Position numbers and translations under genes: made by a program
DNA from: Erysipelotrichales bacterium
Lineage (GTDB): Bacteria > Bacillota_I > Bacilli_A > Erysipelotrichales > Erysipelotrichaceae
Assembly: GCA_910576345.1 (NCBI GenBank)
Contig: CAJTIT010000020.1
Location: 1-50,446 of the forward strand
Reading direction: 5' to 3'
DNA: 50,446 nucleotides
Part shown: piece after piece, positions 1-9,046 of the stretch
How positions within the stretch are numbered: the first letter of the stretch is position 1
How the letters are laid out: each line of letters starts with the position of its first letter
Notes under the pieces: model-generated
The model's database searches: none
What the model was told of the DNA's origin: nothing
Seen by the model: only the letters and a program-made list of their open reading frames with translations

Positions 1-162
1 GAAGTCATTTTTTAAAAATTGTCCTGATGACACGAATATGATACGAAACGTTTTCAAAATACAAATAAAATAAGAATTTTTAGACAAATAAGATATTGTA
101 TTCTTTTTAAAACAAGGCTATACTAATTCACAAAGAATATTCATAAATATAAAAATCATGAA
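1..162. other. AT-rich junction sequence upstream of the truncated essC
   Basis: This stretch shows no open frame that continues EssC domain D1. All three forward frames contain stops. It could be the breakpoint of a recombination event or the remnant of a decayed 5' part. The sequence to the left of the window is needed to decide. Confidence 0.4.
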
Positions 163-2283
163 GTGTCTGAGCCTTTGCCTCATCTCATAATTATTGTGGA
201 TGAGTTTGCGGAATTAAAAGCAGAACAGCCAGAATTTATGAAGGAGTTAATTTCGGCAGCACGAATCGGTCGAAGTTTAGGTGTTCATTTGATTTTAGCA
301 ACACAAAAACCTTCAGGTCAAGTAAATGAACAGATCTGGAGTAATTCAAGATTTAAGTTATGTTTAAAAGTTCAAAGCCAAGAGGATAGCAATGAAGTAT
401 TGAAATCACCATTGGCAGCTGAAATAAAAGAGCCTGGTCGTGCTTATCTGCAAGTTGGTAATAATGAGATTTTTGAATTATTTCAATCAGCATATAGTGG
501 AGCTCCTGAAAAAAGCGATGATACAAAGGTAAAAGAATTTAGTATTTATCAATTTACCAACTTTGGTAAACGTCTACCTGTATATATTCAGAAAAAGAAG
601 AAAAGCGATGGTGACAATGTTACACAATTGGATGCTATTGTTTCTTATGTTTCAAAATATTGTGAAAAAAACAATCTTTCTAAATTACCTGATATTTGTT
701 TGCCATCATTAAAAACAGTAATTGAATATAGCAACGATTTTCATGATGAATTGACGGTTCCTGTTGGTGTTTATGATGATCCAGACAATCAGCTTCAAGA
801 AACTTTTGGCATTAATATCTTTTCTGAGAATACAATCATCATTGGCTCAACTATGACTGGAAAAACAAATCTGTTGCAACTTATTATAAGAGGTGCTGCT
901 GATAATTTTTCTCCTAATGAAGTGACTATGTACATTGTTGATTTCGCTTCTATGGTGCTAAAGAATTTTGAAAAACTTAAGCATGTTGGAGGTGTCGTTG
1001 TTTCTAATGAAGATGAAAAACTTAAAAATTTGTTTAAACTTCTTAACGAGGAAATTGCGATTAGAAAAGAGAAACTTCTTACTGCTGGTGTTAGCAATTT
1101 TATTGCATACAAAGAAGCGGGAAATATTGATCTTCCTCAAATAGTATTACTTATTGATAATCTAACTGCGCTTAAGGAACTATATTTTGCTGAAGATGAC
1201 TTTTTGTTACCAATTTGCAGAGATGGTATATCGGTAGGAGTATCAGTAATAATCGCAAATTCGCAGACATCAGGTATAGGTTATAAGTATTTTTCTAATA
1301 TCAATCAGCGCATTGCTTTTACTTGTAATGATCCATCAGAATATCATTCTGTTTTTGAACATTGCAAGATGCAGCCAGAAAATCTTCCTGGTCGTTGTTT
1401 GATTCAACGAGAAAAAGTAATCTATGAGGCACAAACTTTTATTTCCTTTGAAGGTGAAAAAGAATTTGAGCGCGTACAGGAGATTTCTAAATTTATTGAA
1501 GAGATAAATGAGAACCATACTTCCAGCGCTAAGAAAATTCCAGTTGTTCCAGAACTTCTTCTGAGCAGCATGCTTCAAGAAGAGTATAATGTTGCTTCTG
1601 ATACTAATAAATTGATTATCGGTCTTGATTTTGCAAATGTAACACCAGTTGGATTGGATTATGCTCATCAAGATGTACTAGCAATTACTGGCAGTTATAT
1701 GGATAGCAAATATAATTTTATAAACTATTTGAAAAGTTCATTCGCATCCTTGGGTCCAGAAATGTATGTATTAGATGACTACTCAGGAATGTTTGGTGAC
1801 ATCTCAGATGATAATAATGTACTCCTGTATTCTAAGAACATTGAGGATATTGATGAGATGCTGATTAATCTAAAGAATAACTTGGTAGAAAGATATGCGG
1901 CAAGAGATATGTATGGTATTGCTACATTAGAAAAAATGAAACCGATTATCTTAATTATCAATGCTATAGATGCAATTGGATATATAAGTGAGAATAAAAT
2001 TGTTTTAGAGACTTATAAAGAGATTGTTAAGAAATATAAGAATTTGAAATCGTTAATTCTCTTTACGAACGTTGAAAATGAAACTATTGCGTATAGTTCG
2101 CCTGAGGTATTGAAAATGATGAAGGATAATTATCAATTCATTGTGTTCGAAGATCTTAATGCGGTTAAAATATTTGATTGTCCTATGTCACTACTTAAGA
2201 AGTTTAAGACTACTATTAAGGACAATGAGGCATATTTTTTATCAGGTAACGATTTGAAAAAGATTAAAACTGTATTACGATAA
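163..2283 (+). pseudogene. essC: EssC-type T7SS ATPase, C-terminal half only (5' half missing)
   Basis: EssC is the membrane FtsK/SpoIIIE-type motor of the Firmicutes type VII secretion system. This 706-codon frame holds only the last part of ATPase domain D1 (Walker B VDEFAEL near residues 12-18, then the ATQKPSG stretch), a D2 domain with Walker A GSTMTGKT at residues 228-235 and Walker B-like LLIDN, and a D3 domain whose Walker A is degenerate (TGSYMDSKYN). Full EssC is about twice as long, with forkhead-associated and membrane segments in front. EssC-like reading continues a few codons upstream of the GTG at 163, but an in-frame TAA lies at 124-126 and bases 1-123 are stop-rich in all forward frames. 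No ribosome site precedes the GTG. The intact 700 codons suggest a recombining 3' cassette or a recently displaced tail rather than old decay. Confidence 0.8.
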
Positions 2284-2340
2284 TTTTTGTTTGTTAACAT
2301 CAAGCATGAATTATAAATTTTATGAAAGGAGGTGTTAAAA

Positions 2341-2634
2341 ATGGCTGTAAACTATGTTGATTACGAAGTATTGACCACAGGCAAGACGGTATATACAAAT
2401 CAGGCTGGTGCAATTATGGAAGTCATCGAGACAATCAAACGTATGAATTCTGATTTGCAACAGGGATGGAGCAATGAAACTGCAAGAGCATTTGTTGAAA
2501 GAATTAACAGTGATCATATTCCGAAACTTCAAAAAGCAAGTGAAGCTATTCAAGAAGTTTCAGACTATATCAATACTTATCTTGCCAACAAAAAGGATGA
2601 AGACACACAGGGCGCAAGCGCAATCTCCGGATAA
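2341..2634 (+). CDS. WXG100-family (EsxA-like) T7SS secreted protein
   Basis: This is a 97-residue helical-hairpin protein of the WXG100 superfamily, the small secreted substrate or partner of EssC. The turn motif is a variant: GWSNET has W-x-N in place of W-x-G. It sits between two predicted amphipathic helices at mid-protein, as in the family. The C-terminus ends in a charged, flexible tail without a clean YxxxD/E signal, so recognition may differ from the classical EsxA type. ATG 2341 is chosen over an upstream GTG at 2332 because AAAGGAGGTG ends about ten bases before it. It lies 57 bases after the EssC stop, where variant-specific EsxA-like substrates are typically found. It is probably the first gene of the effector module. 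Confidence 0.8.
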   Translation: MAVNYVDYEVLTTGKTVYTNQAGAIMEVIETIKRMNSDLQQGWSNETARAFVERINSDHIPKLQKASEAIQEVSDYINTYLANKKDEDTQGASAISG

Positions 2635-2761
2635 GGTAGATTTTGTCATTCCGAAAAAAACAGGGTTTATATACTTAATGTATATAAATTCCTGTTATAT
2701 AGAATTACATCCAATACGGATTTTATATATATTTTTTTATAAATCAAGAAGGAGGTGCATC

Positions 2762-3310
2762 ATGAGTGATTATTACGATAATACGGTTGCTTCATATGAT
2801 AGCCAAATAAATAGTAATCAACAAAGAATAAATGAATGTAATAACAGAATAAGAGAATTAGAGGATGATATTGAGGAATTGCGTAGAATTAAAGTAAAGG
2901 TCATCGATGTAGACAATGCCGTTACGATCGCTGTAAATAACACATCAACAAAAGTAACTAATCTTCCATCTGTAATTGCCAATCCATTTTCAGTACTTAA
3001 ACTTAACTATTTTTCTAAGATCCTTGATGTAATACAAGGAATTGATCGCTCAAATGCGAAAGGGGGAATAGATAACGCTACTTCTAAAATTGACTTAAAA
3101 ATACGTGAGTTTCAACGGGAGATTGAAAATCTTAAATACAGAATTACACAATGTAACTCTAATATAAATTCCTTATCACGGCAAAAGAGAAATTATATTG
3201 CTGTAGCCACTGTGCCTAAACTAACAGCTCAGCAGACCAAGGCTGAGCCTGCCATATCGAAGACAGCACAAAAAACAAAAACTACTACAAAGAAAAGTAA
3301 GAAAAAATAG
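2762..3310 (+). CDS. DUF5082-like (YwqH-type) coiled-coil T7SS accessory protein
   Basis: This 182-residue protein has two long coiled-coil arms, near residues 10-45 and 110-145, joined by a segment rich in Val, Asn and Thr. It ends in a Lys/Thr-rich tail (KTTTKKSKKK). The layout resembles DUF5082/YwqH proteins, which sit beside LXG toxins in Bacillus and are thought to help load or shield them. That family placement is by pattern only. ATG 2762 follows AGAAGGAGGTG. A longer frame exists upstream, but it overlaps the WXG100 gene in another frame and is not real. Eleven bases separate its stop from the next gene, so the two are surely co-transcribed. Confidence 0.55.
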   Translation: MSDYYDNTVASYDSQINSNQQRINECNNRIRELEDDIEELRRIKVKVIDVDNAVTIAVNNTSTKVTNLPSVIANPFSVLKLNYFSKILDVIQGIDRSNAKGGIDNATSKIDLKIREFQREIENLKYRITQCNSNINSLSRQKRNYIAVATVPKLTAQQTKAEPAISKTAQKTKTTTKKSKKK

Positions 3311-3321
3311 GAGGTTGTATT

Positions 3322-3612
3322 ATGAGTTTAGTAATAGATGATGCTCATATTGATATTGTGAAAGAATATGTAAAATCGCAGTTTGAAAATTTGGACAGCA
3401 TAGTTTTAAGGTATGTTAAAGCAATGAATTCTGTCATTGATACTGGTATTATGGAAGGTGCAACTGCAGAAGCTTTAAAAGAATTTCTTAATCAAGTAGA
3501 ATTAAAAGCTGGCTCTAATAGTGCTGATTTAGGATTAATAGCAAGTCACGTTGATCGATGTTGCATAAATTTTGTAGTAGAAGTAGACAAGGCCGATAAG
3601 GAATTGTATTAG
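3322..3612 (+). CDS. Small WXG100-like / DUF5344-like T7SS partner protein
   Basis: This 96-residue all-helical protein has a central Gly-containing turn (TGIMEGATAEA) and ends in a helix with a V-x-V-D-K-A-D-K-E-L-Y motif, like the small partners that pair with LXG-type substrates (YwqI/DUF5344 or TIGR04197-like). It has no signal peptide or membrane segment. A strong site (TAGGAGG) precedes the ATG. It is packed between the YwqH-like gene and the first large candidate effector, 11 bases either side, which is where such partners normally lie. The family assignment is an inference from size, helix pattern and context. Confidence 0.5.
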   Translation: MSLVIDDAHIDIVKEYVKSQFENLDSIVLRYVKAMNSVIDTGIMEGATAEALKEFLNQVELKAGSNSADLGLIASHVDRCCINFVVEVDKADKELY

Positions 3613-3623
3613 AGGAGCAGAAT

Positions 3624-4661
3624 ATGAATACATTTAAAGTTGATAACGAAAAAGTTAAAGAGTCAGTTGAAGTTTTGAAAAAGATATTGTCCGAATGTGA
3701 AGAACTTTATCATCAAGATATTCCAGAATCTGATATTGAAAAAGGATTGTCACATAATGAGTTATATGAGCTTTGTCAAAAAATAAAATTGACTTGCCAA
3801 TATTTTGGTGAACTAATAAATAATACAATTTTATTTCTTGGTGAATCAAGTGAAATGTTTGATTTGTCCGATAAATATTCAGCTAGTAAAATATCATCGT
3901 ATATTAAGTGGCATACGGGATTTAATTATCATACGGGGAATAATCATAAACCACCTACAATTATGGATAATATTAAGGATATCCAAGATGTTTTTAAATA
4001 CATAGATAAACAATATTCAAAAATGCCGATGTGGTTACGTGAAAACTTGAAATCGTTAGCAAAGAAAGCCTGTGATAGTGGTGTCGACGCATATGAAGTG
4101 GCAAGTATGTTAATCAATGGTGATTTTGAAGGAGCAATAAAAAAATTTAATAAGTCTCTTTCGGATGAAGCTGGGGATGCTATTAGTACTATTGTTACAG
4201 GAGCATCTAAATTAACGTGGTCTCAAAAATTATTAGGTAAATACGTTGTTAATTCTGTCTGGGGCGGAGTGGAAGCGTATAGCGAGTATTTTAAAAAACC
4301 AACTTTGACTAATCTAGGCAATGTTGTTTGGAGTTCAACAGTAGGATCTGTTTTGAAAACTGCTGGAGATAGTGCATATAAAGTAGTTTCTCATATTCCC
4401 GGCATTAGTGATTATTATGAAAGCAAAGGAGCTACGGATATGGAAAGTATGTTTAATATTGCATATTCTGAATGGACAGGAGCAATATTTGGAAAAGACG
4501 TAGGGGATTATGTAAGCACCTATTATGCTGATAATGGTGGATTATTTAAAGGTTTGGTTAATGGTTTTTCTACAATCAAAGATGAGGTAGAGGCATCTTG
4601 TGCAAAACATGGTGGATTGCTTGGTGTGTGGAAAAGTGGTTGGAATTCAATATTTGATTAG
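3624..4661 (+). CDS. Candidate T7SS-exported protein of unknown fold (effector 1)
   Basis: No known toxin domain is recognised in this 345-residue protein. The first 110 residues are helical and charged, like the export-recognition part of T7SS substrates, but no LXG signature is visible. From about residue 145 the chain becomes rich in Gly, Ala, Ser and Trp with amphipathic, small-residue-rich helices (for example SKLTWSQKLLGKYVVNSVWGG). It ends with repeated Gly-Gly-Leu turns (NGGLFKGL and HGGLLGVW). There is no N-terminal signal peptide. Context is a tight operon behind the WXG100-like genes and before a DUF4176 gene. The composition would suit a membrane-inserting protein, but that is speculative. 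The ATG follows GAGGAGCAGAAT. Confidence 0.5.
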   Translation: MNTFKVDNEKVKESVEVLKKILSECEELYHQDIPESDIEKGLSHNELYELCQKIKLTCQYFGELINNTILFLGESSEMFDLSDKYSASKISSYIKWHTGFNYHTGNNHKPPTIMDNIKDIQDVFKYIDKQYSKMPMWLRENLKSLAKKACDSGVDAYEVASMLINGDFEGAIKKFNKSLSDEAGDAISTIVTGASKLTWSQKLLGKYVVNSVWGGVEAYSEYFKKPTLTNLGNVVWSSTVGSVLKTAGDSAYKVVSHIPGISDYYESKGATDMESMFNIAYSEWTGAIFGKDVGDYVSTYYADNGGLFKGLVNGFSTIKDEVEASCAKHGGLLGVWKSGWNSIFD

Positions 4662-4679
4662 TTTATGAAGGAGGATTTT

Positions 4680-4952
4680 ATGAATACAATTTTACCTATA
4701 GGGTCAGTGGTAAGAATTAAAGGTATTAATAAACCAATGATGATATTTGGTTTATTACAAAAATCAGGTGTTTCTAATATACAAGTGGTTGATTATGTCG
4801 GAGTACCATATCCAGAAGGAAATATTGGTGCTCAGATGCAAATAGGTTTTCAACGCCATGATATTGTTGAAATTCTATTTAGGGGATATGAGACTGATGA
4901 GTTTGAAGTATGGGCTGAACGTATAAAAGAATTTGGAAGCTCAAATGTATAA
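4680..4952 (+). CDS. DUF4176 family T7SS-associated protein
   Basis: This 90-residue protein carries the DUF4176 pattern: LPIGSVV near the start, a KPMMIFG strand, the hallmark YVGVPYPEGN block, and a C-terminal FRGYETDEFE segment. DUF4176 genes are repeatedly found inside Firmicutes T7SS substrate loci. Their molecular role is not settled, and helper or adaptor function for the linked substrates is the usual inference. ATG 4680 is preferred over ATG 4665 because AAGGAGG lies between them, five bases before 4680. The gene starts just after effector 1 and precedes effector 2, so it may serve either. Confidence 0.8.
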   Translation: MNTILPIGSVVRIKGINKPMMIFGLLQKSGVSNIQVVDYVGVPYPEGNIGAQMQIGFQRHDIVEILFRGYETDEFEVWAERIKEFGSSNV

Positions 4953-5001
4953 AGAAAAGAATAACTTTTGGTAAAATTCAATAAAACGGAAGGTGTAGGT
5001 G

Positions 5002-6216
5002 ATGATAGTGGTAAGAGATTTTACAGAAGCTACAAAGGAAAGGTTATCAAAAGAGATAGATGACATTAATAAAAAAACTTGGAATCCAGTGACAGATGCA
5101 ATAGGCGATACATTTTTATATGCTGGAAAGTGGATAGGTATTTTATCTCTTAATGATGACATGTCGAATGTTGAATCATACCAAAGAAAAGTTCTTGATA
5201 TGACGGACATGACAAAAAAAGATTTAAAAAAAATTTTTGATGATGTGTATAGTCTTGATAAAGAGTATGAAAGATATTTTTGTGATGTCAATGATGAAGT
5301 AAGTACTTATGATTCAAAAATCAAAGATTTGACTGGGATGATCCAACCCAATTTTTCAATTTGTGATGCTAAAACTATTAAATCAATGATGAGCGACTAC
5401 AATGATAAATTGAAAAATATAGGAGGAAAGATTAATAAGGATTTTAATAAGGAAATAGACAAGGCAGCGAGAAATGCGGCTTTGGAAGCCACCAAAGGTG
5501 TAGTCGGAGGTATTCTGAAAACAGTGGTTGATGTTGTTACATTACCTGTAAGCATGGTAAAGAACATTTGTACGGGAAATTTTATTGGTATTTTTGAAGA
5601 TGGATGGTCAATAATTGACGATGTGTTTTCAGTTGGCAGTAATCTTTTTGGATTAACAGCTATTGGTATTGGGTATGGTATCGATGCTCTTACAGGGTAT
5701 AAAGAGGGAAAGAATTATGCTATCACACAGGCAGAAGCATACAGCGGTTCGAAAGGACTTACAGATACTTTAGAGGCAGAAGAAAAAGTTTATGGAAAAA
5801 ATCCTGTTCTTTCTGGAATGAAGTGGGTCAGTCAAAAAGTAGATACGACAAGTGCAGTTTTAGGACTGTATAGTGATGCAAAGGGTTTCTTTAAAGATCC
5901 ATCTAAAATGGTTGATGCTAAATTTGGTTTTAAAGGTAGTTTAAGCCCACTTAAAGAAGCAGATATGTTGAGTAAATATCAAAAAGATTATCAGAAATGG
6001 AATAATTTGTATGAGATATTGGGTAAAGACTACCATTATATTAAAATGAATAATATTTCTAAAGGATACAAATATTTAGAATGTTTATGGGATTTGCCTG
6101 AAGGGGATGATAAAGTAATTGAAGTGGGAGTTCAAAAAGTATTCAAAGGGTCCAATAAATGGTTTAAATCGTTTTGTGACGTTTATGATCTAGGTGAGAC
6201 AATTATTAATGTTTAG
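5002..6216 (+). CDS. Candidate T7SS-exported protein of unknown fold (effector 2)
   Basis: This 404-residue protein has no recognised domain. Its N-terminal 150 residues are helical and coiled-coil-like, with repeated acidic and lysine residues. Residues about 155-230 form a small-residue-rich, hydrophobic section (KGVVGGILKTVVDVVTLPVS, then LTAIGIGYGIDALTG) that could cross or insert into membranes. The C-terminal 120 residues are rich in Tyr, Trp and Lys. The plan of a helical front followed by a Gly-rich hydrophobic part resembles effector 1 without obvious sequence identity. ATG 5002 is used (GTG 4999 is adjacent), with GGAAGGTG upstream. It lies 49 bases after the DUF4176 gene in the same operon. 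Function is unknown. Confidence 0.5.
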   Translation: MIVVRDFTEATKERLSKEIDDINKKTWNPVTDAIGDTFLYAGKWIGILSLNDDMSNVESYQRKVLDMTDMTKKDLKKIFDDVYSLDKEYERYFCDVNDEVSTYDSKIKDLTGMIQPNFSICDAKTIKSMMSDYNDKLKNIGGKINKDFNKEIDKAARNAALEATKGVVGGILKTVVDVVTLPVSMVKNICTGNFIGIFEDGWSIIDDVFSVGSNLFGLTAIGIGYGIDALTGYKEGKNYAITQAEAYSGSKGLTDTLEAEEKVYGKNPVLSGMKWVSQKVDTTSAVLGLYSDAKGFFKDPSKMVDAKFGFKGSLSPLKEADMLSKYQKDYQKWNNLYEILGKDYHYIKMNNISKGYKYLECLWDLPEGDDKVIEVGVQKVFKGSNKWFKSFCDVYDLGETIINV

Positions 6217-6263
6217 AATGATATATATAATCATGGAAAAAAGGTTGGAGGTGAATTTTTGAA

Positions 6264-7322
6264 ATGAATGAATTATTGTTACGTCAAATAAATAGTGTTG
6301 AACAAATGCTAGAAGAATGCGAATATGTCCAGGCAGTTGATTCACTACATAAATTAGCGCAGGAATACCCTACAGAAGGAATAATTGCGTTTTATCTAGG
6401 GCGCATGTGTCTGATTGGAAAAGATGATCAGCTTGCCTTGCAATATTTTGAAACTGCAGTTAGAATGGATTATAAAAATACAGATGTATATTTATCCATG
6501 GCTCTGCTTCAAAAAAATTTATCCACGATAAATGAAGCAGAAAGAAGCTTTTTTAAAGCATTAGAGATGGCAGGCACAAAAGAAAAAAAATGGGCGTGTT
6601 CATCGTGCCTTGCAGTGTTTTATATTGAAAATGAAATGTATCTTAAGGCTGATAAAATAGCAAAAAAAATGATAAAAGAATATCCTGATAATTACCAAGG
6701 TTACCATTTACACATTATTATTGAAACTTTAAGAGGGCATTTTGAAGAAGTATTTGCTTATATAGATATGCTTCCTAAAAATTTTAAATCTCATCCACAG
6801 CATCTTATTGATTTGATTGAAATTTATAAGAAAAGTGAAAAGGATAGTGAGCTAGTTGAACTTTTTGATAATGATATTCGTTTTAATGAAGTTATCCCAC
6901 AAATTGTTTTAAAAGAGAAAATCGTATTGATGCCTAATGATGAATTTGATGATACCAAAGAAAAATTGATAAGAGATTTGGCTAATTATTATCAAGATAG
7001 TGATGCCATTATATCGATTATGATTTTAGAGTTTGGTCGAAAAAATTTTAAAAAATCTTCTCAAATTGCAAATATTGTCTTAGAAAATGAAAAGAGAAAT
7101 TTAGGACTGAAATTCTATTTGGCAATGTACTTTCAAATATATAATCTATATTATCTGGCAGATAAGAAACCTTCTGAGAAATTATGTAGATGGATTGAGA
7201 AGGCGGGTAATTGGTGTATTAAATTTACCGATGATTTGAATATATCAGCTATTGGCGATACTGTAAGAAACTCTATTAAAGATTTGTTTGAGGAAATAAA
7301 TAATGCAAAAGGAGCAGAGTAA
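6264..7322 (+). CDS. Tetratricopeptide-repeat protein
   Basis: This is a 352-residue soluble protein. Clear TPR helical pairs span about residues 5-160, with repeats around EYVQAVDSLHKLAQEYP, DQLALQYFETAVRMDYKN and INEAERSFFKALEMAG. A further helical solenoid follows to the C-terminus. TPR folds bind other proteins, and this one has no catalytic motif or signal peptide. GGAGGTG precedes the ATG by about ten bases. It closes the T7SS gene run, 47 bases after effector 2. A cytoplasmic chaperone, adaptor or immunity role for the linked effectors is possible but unproven. Confidence 0.65.
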   Translation: MNELLLRQINSVEQMLEECEYVQAVDSLHKLAQEYPTEGIIAFYLGRMCLIGKDDQLALQYFETAVRMDYKNTDVYLSMALLQKNLSTINEAERSFFKALEMAGTKEKKWACSSCLAVFYIENEMYLKADKIAKKMIKEYPDNYQGYHLHIIIETLRGHFEEVFAYIDMLPKNFKSHPQHLIDLIEIYKKSEKDSELVELFDNDIRFNEVIPQIVLKEKIVLMPNDEFDDTKEKLIRDLANYYQDSDAIISIMILEFGRKNFKKSSQIANIVLENEKRNLGLKFYLAMYFQIYNLYYLADKKPSEKLCRWIEKAGNWCIKFTDDLNISAIGDTVRNSIKDLFEEINNAKGAE

Positions 7323-7500
7323 TGCATGTTATCAACAAATATGGAAGGTATTGTAATGGATAAATAATGTAATTGGCGCAACACTTGGTTTTGATGGTGA
7401 TGTTGTTATTGGTATTGATTAGGGCGATGTTAGTATTGATGATTTAGTATTTTGGTAGAAAAAGATATGGTTGTCAATGAAAGGAAATAATTATTCAGGT
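7323..7500 (+). pseudogene. Probable decayed coding remnant after the TPR gene
   Basis: One frame between about 7376 and 7456 reads as a plausible protein fragment (LGFDGDVVIGID, then GDVSIDDLVFW), broken by a TAG between the pieces and another at the end. The codon texture is coding-like. No family is recognised. It may be the relic of a small immunity-type or hypothetical gene of the same operon. Confidence 0.3.
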
Positions 7501-8134
7501 TTCTGTAACAATATATCCTAATTCTAAGTTGACAAGTTTTGCATCGATGATGAGCAGAATATTTTTAATGTTAGTGGCAATTTGTTTGACTTTATGTATT
7601 TATTTTACCTTCATATAACCTAGCAATCAATAGTAAAAGAGAGTATAGGGTAAATGTTTTTATTATGCTTTTTTAACTGAAAAACAGTCGTATATACCTT
7701 ATCGTCAGATTAGATACATGATCATAAATGCAATAGAGTAGCTTCTGAGCTGCATCAAAGACTATTCAGTGTATATAATCGCCAATTTTGGGTTTCCATC
7801 ATGGATTTATTTAGAAATAAATTGGTCTGGTTTTCATTTTCATAAAATCAAACAAAAGAAAATGTTTTGTAAGTGTTTTTATGATTTCAGAGAGTTTAAG
7901 TGATTTTTTCATGATTTAAAAATATATTTACCATATTTAGATTTGATATTATTGATTGTGATTCCATATTAAGAACATCATATTATATAGGAATGCTTAT
8001 AGGCAAATCGATTATTATGTGAGATAAAAGGAAACTTAACCGCAATCAATCTCAGTTTCATTGGATTGATAGAAAGGAAAAGGTATACTATGGTGACTGT
8101 TAAATCGGTCATCTAAAATAAACCAGAAATAGTA
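7501..8134. other. AT-rich gene-free stretch
   Basis: There is no convincing gene on either strand, and stops are frequent in every frame. At 8090-8116 an eight-codon frame (MVTVKSVI) sits behind AGAAAGGAAAAGG, just ahead of the zinc-ribbon gene. It could be a leader peptide or the scar of a displaced gene start. Confidence 0.4.
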
Positions 8135-9034
8135 ATGGATAAAAAATGTAAGGTGTGCGGCACCAATGCTTCTATAGAAGCAAAATTTTGCCAAAATTGT
8201 GGATCTTCTGATTTTATTACAATTGATCATGATCAAACAGAGCGTTTGACTGCAAGTAATAATTCATATCAAAAGAAATCGACGGATCAAAATCCATATA
8301 AACAGCAGAACAATTATGAACAAGATTTCTGGCAGCCTCCTGTTTCACCAAACAATCATAAAAAAAAGAATACCAATATAGTTGTTGGCATAATTGTGGC
8401 AGTTTTTGTAGTATTGCCTGGTATTGGTGCTACGGCCCAAATAATCTTTAAGAATCAAGACTACAATAATCATGGTGGCTCATACGACTTTGATATTAGT
8501 GACTCAAATGATTCCTCAACAAAGGGAGATAATAGTGAGTCTAGCGAAGTCGAATATACAAAAGGTGAATTTGATGGTTCTACTTATATAAATGAATGGG
8601 CAGATATAAAATTAAATCTCCCTTCTGGTTTTTCAAATGCTGATAGTTCACTTTATAATGCATCTGAAAATTCTACTTCTGATTGTGGGGCATATTTTTT
8701 AGCGGATGATACAATGAGTCTGATTATAATAGGATACGAGAAATTACCATCTTTTCCTAAATGTGATGAAAAAGACTATCTTGATGGAGCAATGAAAACA
8801 TTAGATTCATCTCCAACTGGACTTACATATCAAACAACAAGTGATTATGTGACAAAAACAATTGGTGGATATTCATATTTATCTGCTGAATGTAAAGTTA
8901 CAAATAGATATGGAGACTTTATACAAACTATTTATGTAAGAAAACTTGGTGATTATATGGTCAATATTTTAATATTAAGTACTTCATCAGAAAGTTGTAA
9001 TAACTTGGTAAAGATGATTTCTAGAGCTAATTAA
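8135..9034 (+). CDS. Zinc-ribbon membrane-anchored protein
   Basis: This 299-residue protein has an N-terminal zinc ribbon (CKVCG near residues 5-9 and CQNCG near 19-23), a low-complexity Gln/Asn/Pro linker, and one transmembrane helix (VVGIIVAVFVVLPGIG, about residues 88-105). A Ser/Asp/Asn-rich stalk leads to an extracellular domain from about residue 150 that begins EWADIKLNLPSGF, as in many uncharacterised Firmicutes zinc-ribbon membrane proteins. The ribbon would lie in the cytoplasm and the C-terminal domain outside. The ribosome site is poor. It is followed 12 bases later by a small gene. Such proteins recur near T7SS and stress loci, and an immunity role toward the upstream effectors is a guess. 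Confidence 0.65.
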   Translation: MDKKCKVCGTNASIEAKFCQNCGSSDFITIDHDQTERLTASNNSYQKKSTDQNPYKQQNNYEQDFWQPPVSPNNHKKKNTNIVVGIIVAVFVVLPGIGATAQIIFKNQDYNNHGGSYDFDISDSNDSSTKGDNSESSEVEYTKGEFDGSTYINEWADIKLNLPSGFSNADSSLYNASENSTSDCGAYFLADDTMSLIIIGYEKLPSFPKCDEKDYLDGAMKTLDSSPTGLTYQTTSDYVTKTIGGYSYLSAECKVTNRYGDFIQTIYVRKLGDYMVNILILSTSSESCNNLVKMISRAN

Positions 9035-9046
9035 GGAGGAATAAGA

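Noticed and set aside
2474-2761. Upstream extension of the YwqH-like gene overlapping the WXG100 gene
   Set aside because: It lies in another frame of a real gene, and ATG 2762 has a strong ribosome site.
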